DNA from: Chloroflexota bacterium
GTDB lineage: Bacteria; Chloroflexota; Anaerolineae; Anaerolineales; Villigracilaceae
Assembly (NCBI GenBank): GCA_019873655.1
Contig: JAIOAU010000005.1
Span: 62,001 to 126,000, forward strand
Reading direction: 5' to 3'
Length of the DNA: 64,000 nucleotides
Program-made: the position numbers and the translations under genes
Notes under the pieces: generated by a model
What the model saw: the letters and a program-made list of their open reading frames with translations, nothing else
The model's database searches: none
Told to the model about the DNA's origin: nothing
Shown here: in pieces, positions 53,176 through 60,776 of the stretch
Layout: each line of letters begins with the position of its first letter
How positions within the stretch are numbered: the stretch's first letter is position 1

Positions 53176-54800
53176 AACACAACTGGCGCGAACTGCGCGC
53201 CCTGCCCCCCGAAAAACTCGCCCAGGCCCGTCTGGCGCTGGAGGACATCCGCCGCGGCAAACCCGTGGAGGCGGCCCTGCACGCCCACCTGTATAACGCC
53301 GCGCCGCTCCACAAGTCCGCGCTGGTGGCGGCCTACCACCAACTGGTCGCGAGCGGCGAGTGGCAGGCCGATGACGCCCTGCTGGCGCGCATCCGCCTCA
53401 AGCCGGTGCGGACGCTTTCGGGCGTCACCACCGTCACCGTGCTGACCAAACCCTATCCCTGCCCCGGTCAGTGCATCTTCTGTCCCGATGACGTGCGCAT
53501 GCCCAAGAGTTACCTGCCCGACGAACCCGGCGCGGCGCGGGCGGTGGAAAACGACTTCGACCCCTACCGGCAGGTGACCTCGCGGCTGGAGGCGCTGACC
53601 TCGGTCGGCCACCCGACCGACAAAATCGAACTGCTCATCCTCGGCGGAACGTTCTCGTCCTACCGCCGCGACTACCAGGCCTGGTTCGTCCTGCGCTGCT
53701 TTCAGGCGCTGAACGAATCGTCCGATGAGACCTTTCTCGAAGACCGACGGCGCGACCTGCCGGCGCTCATCGAGGCGCTCGCCCGCGAACAGCAGGTCAA
53801 CGAAACCGCCCCGCACCGCAACGTCGGCCTGGTGGTCGAGACCCGCCCGGACGAAATCACGCCCGACGAACTGGCCTGGCTGCGGACGCTCGGCGTGACC
53901 AAAGTCCAGATGGGCGCGCAGAGCCTCGACGACCACATCCTGGAACTCAACCGGCGCGGCCACACCGTCGCCGACCTGCACCGCGCCGTCGCCCTCCTGC
54001 GGGCGGGCGGATTCAAAATCGTCCTGCACTGGATGCCCAACCTGCTCGGCGCGACCCTCGACTCCGACCGCGCCGATTTCCCGCGCCTGTGGGACGGCCT
54101 CTGCCCGGACGAAATCAAAATCTACCCCACCCAACTGCTCGCCAACGCCCCGCTCTACGAAATCTGGCAGCGCGGCGAATACCGGCCTTACTCGACCGGG
54201 GAACTGGTCAGCCTGATTGCAGACGTGAAGCCGACCATCCCGCGCTACTGCCGCGTCAACCGCGTCATCCGCGACATCCCCTCCACGCATGTGGTGGAGG
54301 GCAACAAGCGCACCAGTTTGCGGCAGGACGTCCACGCCGAACTGGCGCGGCGCGGGACGCGCTGCAACTGCATCCGCTGCCGCGAGGTGCGCGGCGAGCC
54401 GGTCGAACCGGCCTCCCTGCGCCTCGACGACCTGGTCTATGCCGCCGACGGCGCGGAGGAGCATTTTCTCTCCTTCGTCACGCCCGAGGACAAGATTGCC
54501 GGATTCCTGCGTCTTTCGCTCCCCGGCCCCAATTCGCCCGCCGACGGCCTGCGCGACCTGGAAGGCGCGGCCATCATCCGCGAGGTGCATGTGTACGGGC
54601 AGTCGCTGGAGGTGGGGCGCGAGCGTCCCGGCGCGGCCCAGCACGCCGGTCTCGGCACGCGTTTGCTGGCCGAGGCCGAGCGGATTGCGCGGGAAAAAGG
54701 ATACCGCCGGATGGCGGTCATCGCGGCGGTGGGGACGCGGCTCTATTACCTGGAACGCGGCTTCGAGCGCGGGGAATTGTATCTGGTCAAGAATCTCTAG
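53166..54800 (+). CDS. Elp3-like radical SAM / GNAT tRNA-modifying enzyme
   Basis: A 544-residue protein. The radical SAM cluster is CPGQCIFC (Cys99, Cys103, Cys106), followed by the partial TIM barrel. CNCIRCREV (about residues 400-408) carries the zinc cysteines. A C-terminal GNAT domain has the acetyl-CoA loop QHAGLGTRLLAEAERIA. Elp3 proteins modify wobble uridine of tRNA at the 5-position. Immediately after the zinc site, GEPVEP (410-415) looks like an inserted palindromic repeat. The start GTG at 53166 is the tail of a tandem repeat; no ribosome site is visible. Convergent with the gene at 54818. Confidence 0.9.
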   Translation: MAKKHNWRELRALPPEKLAQARLALEDIRRGKPVEAALHAHLYNAAPLHKSALVAAYHQLVASGEWQADDALLARIRLKPVRTLSGVTTVTVLTKPYPCPGQCIFCPDDVRMPKSYLPDEPGAARAVENDFDPYRQVTSRLEALTSVGHPTDKIELLILGGTFSSYRRDYQAWFVLRCFQALNESSDETFLEDRRRDLPALIEALAREQQVNETAPHRNVGLVVETRPDEITPDELAWLRTLGVTKVQMGAQSLDDHILELNRRGHTVADLHRAVALLRAGGFKIVLHWMPNLLGATLDSDRADFPRLWDGLCPDEIKIYPTQLLANAPLYEIWQRGEYRPYSTGELVSLIADVKPTIPRYCRVNRVIRDIPSTHVVEGNKRTSLRQDVHAELARRGTRCNCIRCREVRGEPVEPASLRLDDLVYAADGAEEHFLSFVTPEDKIAGFLRLSLPGPNSPADGLRDLEGAAIIREVHVYGQSLEVGRERPGAAQHAGLGTRLLAEAERIAREKGYRRMAVIAAVGTRLYYLERGFERGELYLVKNL

Positions 54801-54817
54801 CGGGAGACGCCGCCCGG

Positions 54818-55522
54818 CTATTTGGCGCGCGTTTCCCACTCGGCAATGGCGGCGCGGACGGCGGCGACCACTTCGGGGTCGGGGACGGCGTCCAGGCCCT
54901 GGTAGCGGGCAGCGCCGACGGTGATAATCACGCCGCCGCCCGGCGATTCGCTCAGGCTGATGGCTTTCATTCCCAGCGCGGTTCCCGCCAGGCGTTTCTG
55001 GAGGACCTCGTTGATCTGTTCGACGATGCTCAGAGGGGCAGGAGCAGGTTCGACCGGCTTGGCCCGGCCGGGAAACAGCGAGGCCTTGACCGGTTCGACC
55101 GGCGGCGGGACGACCGGAGGCGGCGGCTCGGCGGCCGCAGCGGGACGCGGCGGGACGGCGGCCGGCGGGGCTTCCACCCAGGGCCGCACTCGACTCAGCG
55201 CCGCGACCAAACGCCGGCGCTGATCGGGCAGGAGGCTGCCGGGCGCGCCCAGGTCGGCACCCTCCAGTTCCAGGTGGAGTTGCTGATCGGGGCCGTTCCA
55301 CAGCCGCAGGATCGATTCCCCGGCGGGCGCGGCCGCCCGGACCTCGGCGGCCTTTTGGCGGGCGGCCTCGATCTCGACCTCGGCCTTCAGTTCAGCGGCG
55401 CGGATTTTCTTGTTGGCGCGCAGGTTCGAGTCGATGAAACCGATCAGCCAGCCCAGGAACAACATCACCAAACCGACGACAAAAACAATCCAGGTTCTGA
55501 CCAGTTCGGGCATAGGCTTCAT
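54818..55522 (-). CDS. Membrane-anchored protein with Pro-rich linker, function unknown
   Basis: A 234-residue protein. An N-terminal membrane helix (TWIVFVVGLVMLFLGWLIGFI) is followed by a charged helical stretch rich in Ala/Glu/Lys (about residues 38-65). A beta-containing region (SILRLWNGPDQQLHLELEGADLG) and a Pro/Ala/Val linker follow, then a C-terminal helical domain. No family is recognised. ATG 55522 overlaps the mutM stop as ATGA. A second ATG three codons later has GGAGGG at better spacing, so the true start is uncertain. Convergent with the elp3-like gene. Confidence 0.75.
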   Translation of the reverse strand: MKPMPELVRTWIVFVVGLVMLFLGWLIGFIDSNLRANKKIRAAELKAEVEIEAARQKAAEVRAAAPAGESILRLWNGPDQQLHLELEGADLGAPGSLLPDQRRRLVAALSRVRPWVEAPPAAVPPRPAAAAEPPPPVVPPPVEPVKASLFPGRAKPVEPAPAPLSIVEQINEVLQKRLAGTALGMKAISLSESPGGGVIITVGAARYQGLDAVPDPEVVAAVRAAIAEWETRAK

Positions 55523-56325
55523 CCCTCCAACGGCTGACAGCGCGGGCAGAAGTGCGTGCCGCGCTGCCCGACGACGATCCGCTCGATGGGCGTCTGGCAG
55601 ACGGGACACGGCTGGCCCGTCCGCCGGTAGACGCGAAAGTGATTCTGGAAATCCCCGCCGCGGTAGACCCAGTCGATGCTGGCCCCGTTGTGTTCGATGC
55701 CGTCGGTCAGGACGCGGCGGATGGCGGCGTGCAGTTGAGCGGCTTCCGTCTCCTTGATTGTATCCGAAATTCGCCGCGGATGCAGCCCCGCCAGATGGAG
55801 AGCCTCGTCGGCGTAGATGTTGCCCAGCCCGGCCAGGAAGGTCTGGTCGAGCAGGAGGGGCTTGAGTTGCCGCCGGCGGCGGGCGAGGGCGGCGTACAGC
55901 CAGGCGGGGGTGAATTCATCCGAAAGCGGTTCCGGGCCGAGGTCGCGGAAGACCTCGGCAGGGTCGTCCACCAGCCAGACGCGGCCGAACTTGCGCGGGT
56001 CGTGGAAGACCAGGGTGGCGTCGTCCGAGAGACGCAGCAGGAGGCGGTCATGTTGGGCGGGCTGATAGCCGCCCAGGACAACCAGCAGGTCGCCGCTCAT
56101 GCGCAGGTGGATGAGTAGATGGGAGGTCGAAAGCCGGATGTCCAGGTATTTGGCGCGGCGCGAGACGTCGAGGATTTTCTGGCCGATGATCTGTCTTTTG
56201 AAGGTCGCGGGAGAGGGCGCGGCTAGGGTGCGCCGCCAGCGCAGTTGGGCGTCGAGGACGGTCTTGTCGATGAGCGCCGGCCGCAGGAGACGGGCGATGG
56301 TCTCGACCTCGGGCAATTCGGGCAT
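55519..56325 (-). CDS. mutM: Formamidopyrimidine-DNA glycosylase
   Basis: A 268-residue DNA glycosylase/AP lyase that removes 8-oxoguanine and ring-opened purines. The N-terminal MPELPEVETIARLL carries the Pro catalytic N-terminus and Glu. The FLAGLGNIYADEALHLAG motif is the H2TH segment. The C-terminal zinc finger is CPVCQTPIERIVVGQRGTHFCPRC. Length and motifs are standard. It overlaps the membrane-anchored gene downstream (ATGA), and its ATG at 56325 abuts the stop of the GNAT gene at 56326. Confidence 0.97.
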   Translation of the reverse strand: MPELPEVETIARLLRPALIDKTVLDAQLRWRRTLAAPSPATFKRQIIGQKILDVSRRAKYLDIRLSTSHLLIHLRMSGDLLVVLGGYQPAQHDRLLLRLSDDATLVFHDPRKFGRVWLVDDPAEVFRDLGPEPLSDEFTPAWLYAALARRRRQLKPLLLDQTFLAGLGNIYADEALHLAGLHPRRISDTIKETEAAQLHAAIRRVLTDGIEHNGASIDWVYRGGDFQNHFRVYRRTGQPCPVCQTPIERIVVGQRGTHFCPRCQPLEG

Positions 56326-56856
56326 TCAGGCCTCGTCTGGAATCAGCGCGCTCAGGTCGGGCCAGCCGTAGGCCACCTCGATGAGGGTTTGGTTGCCGAT
56401 TTCGATGGGCTTTTCGCGCAGGTACTGGCCGCCCAGGGTTTCGTAGAAGCGGCGCGCCGGGGCGTTGTCTTTCAGCACCCACAGGAGCAGGGAGGCGTGC
56501 CCCCGGCGGCGCAATTCGCGGGCCGCGGCCTGCATCAAGCGCCGGCCCAAGCCGCGGCCCTGGAACTGCTTGAGGAGGTAAATGGCAGTCACCTCCCCCG
56601 TGTAGGCCGGATCGCCCTCGCGCTCGTTCATGCCGTGGACGAAGCCGACGATTTCCCCCTCCTCTTCGGCGACGTACATGAAGCCTCTTTCGGGATCGGC
56701 GAGGATTCTGGCCCACATTTGCCCCTGGCGTTCGACCGAGAGGGCTTGCAGGAATTCCTCGGCGAGGATGCCCGAGTAGGCGGCGCGCCAGGAGTCGACC
56801 TGGACGCGGGCGATGCCGGGCGCGTCGGCGGGAGCGGCGGGGCGAATCACGGTCAT
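56326..56856 (-). CDS. GNAT family N-acetyltransferase
   Basis: A 176-residue GNAT protein. The acetyl-CoA binding loop is AIYLLKQFQGRGLGRRLMQAAA (Q-x-x-G-x-G/A), followed by the LLLWVLKDNAPARRFYETLG segment typical of the family. The N-terminus is IRPAAPADAPGIARVQVDSWRAAY. It is of the type commonly annotated as ribosomal or small-molecule acetyltransferase; the substrate is unknown. It starts 39 bases after the bacterioferritin stop, across a terminator hairpin, and stops next to mutM. Confidence 0.92.
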   Translation of the reverse strand: MTVIRPAAPADAPGIARVQVDSWRAAYSGILAEEFLQALSVERQGQMWARILADPERGFMYVAEEEGEIVGFVHGMNEREGDPAYTGEVTAIYLLKQFQGRGLGRRLMQAAARELRRRGHASLLLWVLKDNAPARRFYETLGGQYLREKPIEIGNQTLIEVAYGWPDLSALIPDEA

Positions 56857-56864
56857 AGGGAGAG

Positions 56865-56889
56865 AAGGGCGCAGCCGTGCTGCGCCCTT
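56865..56889 (-). terminator. Hairpin terminator after bacterioferritin gene
   Basis: AAGGGCGCAGC (56865-56875) and GCTGCGCCCTT (56879-56889) form a perfect 11-bp stem with a 3-nt loop, followed in the minus direction by TCTCTCCC rather than a clean T-run. Confidence 0.7.
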
Positions 56890-56895
56890 GTCGGT

Positions 56896-57363
56896 CTAGT
56901 GAAGTTGTTCTGACAGATAGGCCTGGATGCCCATTTGCTTGATCTGGTCGAGTTGGGCTTCGAGCCAGTCGAGATGCTCTTCCTCGTCTTCGAGGATGTC
57001 CTCGAACAGTTCGCGCGTGCCGTTATCGCCCAGGCTGGCGGCCTGTTGGATGGCGTCGTTGTATTCTTTGACGGCCGTGGTCTCGGATTCCATGTCGCTC
57101 TTGAGTTGCGCTTCGACCGTCTCGCCGATGTGCATTTTGTTCAGTTGGCTGACGATGGGAATGCCCTCCAGGAAGAGGATGCGGGCGATGAGTTTTTCGG
57201 CGTGCTTCATCTCGTCCATGGCGCGCTTTTCGGCGGCTTCGTGAAGGCGCTGGTAGCCCCAGTTGGCGCACATCTCCGAGTGGACCATGTACTGGTTGAT
57301 GGCGGTCAATTCCTCGGCCAGCATGGCGTTGAGGGTAGCAATAATTTGGGCGTTTCCTTTCAT
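56896..57363 (-). CDS. bfr: Bacterioferritin-type ferritin
   Basis: A 155-residue four-helix ferritin. Conserved di-iron ligands are suggested by the first-helix Glu in AEELTAINQY, MDEMKHAEKLI (Glu and His) and the third-helix pattern EEEHLDWLEAQL. The length and the MHIGETVEAQLKSDME segment are typical of bacterioferritins. It stores iron in a 24-mer shell. The ATG at 57363 has AAGGAGAAA upstream. Adjacent to prs on the same strand, 22 bases apart, but there is no functional link visible. Confidence 0.95.
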   Translation of the reverse strand: MKGNAQIIATLNAMLAEELTAINQYMVHSEMCANWGYQRLHEAAEKRAMDEMKHAEKLIARILFLEGIPIVSQLNKMHIGETVEAQLKSDMESETTAVKEYNDAIQQAASLGDNGTRELFEDILEDEEEHLDWLEAQLDQIKQMGIQAYLSEQLH

Positions 57364-57385
57364 GGTTTTTCTCCTTTTGGTGAAT

Positions 57386-58378
57386 TTATTCGTTGAACAA
57401 TTGGCCGACGCTGCGGCCCTCGTGGGCGCGGCGGATGACCTCGCCCAGCAGAGGGGCGACGCTCAGGATGGTCAGCCGGTCGCCGAGCAGACGGGCTTTC
57501 TCGGGCGGGATGGGGATGCTGTCGGTGGTGATGTATTCGGAGACGGGCAGGGCAGCCAGGCGCTCGACGGCGTTGGCCGAAAAGACCGGGTGGAGGAAGG
57601 CGACGTAGACGCGCCGGGCGCCGTTCTCCTTGACCAGTTCGACGGCCTGGACGATGGAGCCGCCGGTGTCGATTTCGTCGTCCACCAGGACGACGTCGCG
57701 GTCCCTGACATCGCCGATGACGGTAAGCGCCTGGGCCTTGGCGTCGTTGGAGACGCGGCGCTTTTCGATGAAGGCGATGGGGGCGTCGATGCCGGCGGCG
57801 AAGTTGCGGCCCTTCTTGGCGTAACCCAGGTCCACGGTCACCACCACCGGGTCGTGCAGGTCGGCGCGCAGGTTCTGGTTGACGTAGTTGATGAGCAGGT
57901 ATTGGGCGTTGAGCACGTCGCCGGGGATGGAGAAGAAGCCCTGGATTTGGAAGGAATGCGGGTCGAGAGTCATGTAGCGGTCGGCGCCGGCGATCTGAAT
58001 CATGTCGGCCACCAGGCGGGCGGTGATGGGGACGCGCGGCTGGTCTTTCTTGTCGGAGCGGCCGTAGCACAGATAGGGAATCACCGCCGTCACGCGCGCC
58101 GCCGAGTCGAGTTTGAGGGTCTGCAACAGAATCAGCAATTCCATCAAGTTGCGGTGCACCGGGGCGGCGGTGTGCTGGATGACGTACACATCCTGGCCGC
58201 GCACGCTGCTGTGCAATTTGACGAACAAGTTCTGGTTGGGGAACTCGATGATGTCGCGGCCGCACAGCGACTCGCCTAGGTAATCGGCCACCTTGGTCGC
58301 CAGTTCCGGCGAGGCCGTGCCGGCATAGAGTTTGATGCCTCCATAGACTTTCATTTCGTGCGAGGGTTGAACAGACAT
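57386..58378 (-). CDS. prs: Ribose-phosphate pyrophosphokinase
   Basis: A 330-residue PRPP synthetase, making PRPP from ribose-5-phosphate and ATP for nucleotide and amino-acid synthesis. The flexible-loop region is YGRSDKKDQPRVPITARL, the PRPP-binding motif is VVLVDDEIDTGGSI, and the N-terminal KLYAGTASPELATKVADYLG with EFPNQNLFVK matches relatives. The length is slightly above average. It starts 12 bases after the GNAT gene stop, so they are likely one unit. Confidence 0.95.
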   Translation of the reverse strand: MSVQPSHEMKVYGGIKLYAGTASPELATKVADYLGESLCGRDIIEFPNQNLFVKLHSSVRGQDVYVIQHTAAPVHRNLMELLILLQTLKLDSAARVTAVIPYLCYGRSDKKDQPRVPITARLVADMIQIAGADRYMTLDPHSFQIQGFFSIPGDVLNAQYLLINYVNQNLRADLHDPVVVTVDLGYAKKGRNFAAGIDAPIAFIEKRRVSNDAKAQALTVIGDVRDRDVVLVDDEIDTGGSIVQAVELVKENGARRVYVAFLHPVFSANAVERLAALPVSEYITTDSIPIPPEKARLLGDRLTILSVAPLLGEVIRRAHEGRSVGQLFNE

Positions 58379-58390
58379 ACGCCTCCCGAA

Positions 58391-58927
58391 CTAAGACGCC
58401 TGCCATTCGGAGCGCAGGACGCTCATGATCAATATATCATGATACTCGCCGTCTCTGAAGACCGCCTGGCGGAAGCGCCCCTCGTGGACGAAACCGGCCT
58501 TTTCGTAGGCGCGGATGCCGCCCAGATTGTCGGCGTCGACCCGCAGGAAGATGCGGTTCAGGTTGAGACTCTCGAAGCCGAACTTGAGCAGCAGCCGCAT
58601 GACTTCGGTGCCGTAGCCCTTGTTCCAGCAGGATTTGTCGCCGATGAAGAGACCCACTTCGCTGCTGCGCGCCCGCCAGTCGATGTCGAAGAAACCGCAG
58701 TTGCCGACCAACCGCCAGCCCTCGCCGTCGCGGATTTCGATGGCATAGGGTTGTTCTTCCGGCGGACGCTTGAGCATGTTCTCGAACCAATTTTCCTCGC
58801 TGGCCTGCGAGATGGGCAAGCCTCCGGAAAGGTAACGGCGCACTTCGGGGTCGTTCAACCATTCCACGAAGCGGGGCAAATCGGCGCGCTCGTTGCGGCG
58901 CAGGCGAATCCGTTCTCCGTAAATCAT
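58391..58927 (-). CDS. RimJ/RimL-type GNAT acetyltransferase
   Basis: A 178-residue GNAT protein of the acetyltransferase_3 group. IRLRRNERADLPRFVEWLNDPEVRRYL is the family N-terminus. The acetyl-CoA loop SCWNKGYGTEVMRLLLKFGFESLNLNRIFLRVDADNLGGIRAYEKAGF is well preserved in order. Substrate could be a ribosomal protein or a small molecule. ATG 58927 (MIYGERI) is supported by GGAGG; the longer open frame upstream is not family-like. First gene of a unit with prs. Confidence 0.9.
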   Translation of the reverse strand: MIYGERIRLRRNERADLPRFVEWLNDPEVRRYLSGGLPISQASEENWFENMLKRPPEEQPYAIEIRDGEGWRLVGNCGFFDIDWRARSSEVGLFIGDKSCWNKGYGTEVMRLLLKFGFESLNLNRIFLRVDADNLGGIRAYEKAGFVHEGRFRQAVFRDGEYHDILIMSVLRSEWQAS

Positions 58928-59014
58928 CCGGCCTCCGCGCCCGTGCGTTTGGCAGAAACGCCCGGGCATTCCACTTGAAACTTGCTCGTCCTAGCGCCCC
59001 TGTCTTCCATGCGG

Positions 59015-59020
59015 ATTATA
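59015..59020 (-). promoter_or_regulatory. -10 box for the GNAT/prs unit
   Basis: TATAAT on the minus strand (59020-59015), about 88 bases upstream of ATG 58927. The -35 is poor. Confidence 0.4.
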
Positions 59021-59033
59021 CTATAAGCATTCC

Positions 59034-59062
59034 TTGACCTGCCGCGCTTCAGGATTTAAAAT
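59034..59062 (+). promoter_or_regulatory. Sigma-70 type promoter for the LPDWL operon
   Basis: TTGACC (59034-59039), a 17-base spacer, TAAAAT (59057-59062). A second candidate, extended -10 TGcTATACT (59105-59113), lies closer to ATG 59132. Both face the operon that runs to the window end. Confidence 0.65.
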
Positions 59063-59131
59063 CAACCTGGTTGGCTCATCTGTTCTACGCAGTCAGATAA
59101 GTTGTGCTATACTGATAGCAACCGGCCTGCC

Positions 59132-59401
59132 ATGCAGATGCAACTTGCTCGCCAAAAGCGTTCTTCCTGGCCTGTTTGGGCCAAAACCCTCCGCCGCCTG
59201 GGACTGGAGAACCTGGCGGCTTGGGCGCTGGAGGCCGGCGGTCCGCTGACGCTCTTGGGAGCGCAGGCCCTCTACCTCGGAGGCCCTTTGCTGCGCCCCC
59301 TCCTTTCGGAGGCCCGCCTGGACGATTTGGCGGCTCTTCTGGAAGACGGCGAAGAACAGCGCGCCTTCATTTCTTTCCTGCACGAGGAGGCAGCCTCTTG
59401 A
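59132..59401 (+). CDS. Small protein, first gene of an uncharacterised operon
   Basis: An 89-residue protein starting MQMQLARQKRSSWPVWAKTLRRLGLENLA, with a hydrophobic stretch (WALEAGGPLTLLGAQALYLGGPLLRPLL) and an acidic tail (LEDGEEQRAFISFLHEEAAS). The frame is open further upstream, but the promoter boxes at 59105-59113 lie there, so ATG 59132 is preferred. I do not recognise a family. Its stop overlaps the next gene's TTG start as TTGA. Confidence 0.65.
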   Translation: MQMQLARQKRSSWPVWAKTLRRLGLENLAAWALEAGGPLTLLGAQALYLGGPLLRPLLSEARLDDLAALLEDGEEQRAFISFLHEEAAS

Positions 59402-60150
59402 CCCCCTTCTGGCTTGGTGTGGTTGGACTGGCGCTGGTGCTGATCAGCGCAGGGGCGATGCTGGGCCTGGCTGTGTTGCGCCGTAAAACCCCGCCCACCT
59501 TCCGCGAAATCCCCGCTTTTCAACGCTTACAAGAGGCCATCGGCCGGGCGGTGGAAGATGGCAGCCGCATTCACCTCTCGCTGGGACGCGGCGCGCTGGT
59601 CAGCCCGCAAAACGCCTCGGCGCTGGCCGGCCTGAGCGCCCTGCGCCGCCTGGCCAGCCTGACCTCCGCCAGCGACAATCCGCCCGTGGCCACGGCCGGC
59701 GAGGCCGGACTGGCGATGCTTTCTCAAGAGACGCTCTACAGCGCCCACCTGGCCTCCCTGGCGGCCACGGCCTTCGATCCGACCACCGGGCGGCTGACCG
59801 GGCTGACCCCCTTCTCCTACGCCGCCGGCGCTCTGCCCCTCTTGAGCGATGAGAACGTATCCTCCAGCGTTCTGCTGGGCAACTTCGGCCCCGAAGTCGG
59901 CCTGTTGACCGAGGCGGATGAACGTCAGGGCATGTTTACGCTGGCGGCCAGCGACAGCCTGCCCGCCCAGGCCATTCTGTACGCCAGCGCCGAGGAATTG
60001 CTCATCGGCGAAGAACTGTTCGCCAGCGGCGCCTACCTCAACGCCGGTCCGCTCCACAAATCCAGCCTGACCGTCCAAGACCTGCTGCGCTGGCTGGTCG
60101 TCATCGTCCTGTTGATTGGCTTTTTGCTCAAACTGACAGGTGTCCTGTGA
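59398..60150 (+). CDS. Membrane protein resembling DUF6754
   Basis: A 250-residue protein with hydrophobic segments at each end: an N-terminal helix (TPFWLGVVGLALVLISAGAMLGLAVL) and a C-terminal helix (LLRWLVVIVLLIGFLLKLTGVL). The middle contains DGSRIHLSLGRGALVSPQNASALAGLSALRRLA, which resembles the DUF6754 pattern as I remember it. That assignment is tentative. The start TTG 59398 overlaps the previous stop (TTGA); no ATG is suitably placed. Its stop overlaps the next gene's GTG. Confidence 0.7.
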   Translation: MTPFWLGVVGLALVLISAGAMLGLAVLRRKTPPTFREIPAFQRLQEAIGRAVEDGSRIHLSLGRGALVSPQNASALAGLSALRRLASLTSASDNPPVATAGEAGLAMLSQETLYSAHLASLAATAFDPTTGRLTGLTPFSYAAGALPLLSDENVSSSVLLGNFGPEVGLLTEADERQGMFTLAASDSLPAQAILYASAEELLIGEELFASGAYLNAGPLHKSSLTVQDLLRWLVVIVLLIGFLLKLTGVL

Positions 60151-60776
60151 AACTGCGCGGCCTGCTCTCCACCGCCTTTGCCATCGCCTTTGGCGTCATC
60201 GTCCTGCTGGGCTACTTCCTCGAATTCCAGCCCTTCTATGGACTGCGGGTGGTCTTCGTCGAATGGGCGGTCATCCTGGCCGGTTTTGCCGTCCTGGTGG
60301 GGCTGGGCAACCTGGTGGCGGTGCACATCAAGAAGATTCGCGCCCGGGAAAAGGGCAGTGCCTACGGCCTGCTGCTCGTCTTCTCTTTGTTGATGACTTT
60401 CCTGGCCGGGCTGGCCTGGGGACCGGATCATCCGAACATGGTCTTGCTCTTTCGGACGGTTCAGTTCCCCGTAGAGGCCAGCCTGATGGCGCTGCTGACG
60501 GTCAGCCTGGCCTATGCCAGCGTCCGCATGTTGCGCCGCCGCCTGAATCTGTTTTCCATCGTGTTCCTGGGAACGGTGCTGATCATCCTGCTGGGGACGG
60601 CTTCCCTGCCCCTGCTCGGCGACGTGCCCTTCGTCGGCGACTGGGTGCGGCCGTTCGTCTCGCAAGTGATCGCCGGGGCCGGGGCGCGCGGCATCTTGAT
60701 CGGCGTGGCCCTGGGAACGCTGACCACCGGCCTGCGCGTGCTGATCGGGGCTGACCGCCCCTACGGGGGGAAGTGA
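60147..60776 (+). CDS. Multi-pass membrane protein, function unknown
   Basis: A 209-residue protein with about six hydrophobic segments (for example FAIAFGVIVLLGYFLEF, WAVILAGFAVLVGLGNLVAV, LNLFSIVFLGTVLIILLGTASL, GILIGVALGTLTTGLRVLIG). The start is GTG 60147, overlapping the preceding stop (GTGA). No family is recognised. It is the third gene of a tightly overlapping operon, so it likely forms a complex with its neighbours. Confidence 0.75.
   Translation: MKLRGLLSTAFAIAFGVIVLLGYFLEFQPFYGLRVVFVEWAVILAGFAVLVGLGNLVAVHIKKIRAREKGSAYGLLLVFSLLMTFLAGLAWGPDHPNMVLLFRTVQFPVEASLMALLTVSLAYASVRMLRRRLNLFSIVFLGTVLIILLGTASLPLLGDVPFVGDWVRPFVSQVIAGAGARGILIGVALGTLTTGLRVLIGADRPYGGK

Noticed and set aside
52341-55301. 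986-codon minus-strand frame continuing upstream of the methyltransferase
   Set aside because: The upstream part is the antisense of the elp3-like gene and the tandem repeat (reading as TDYTDYTD); the methyltransferase begins at 53078.
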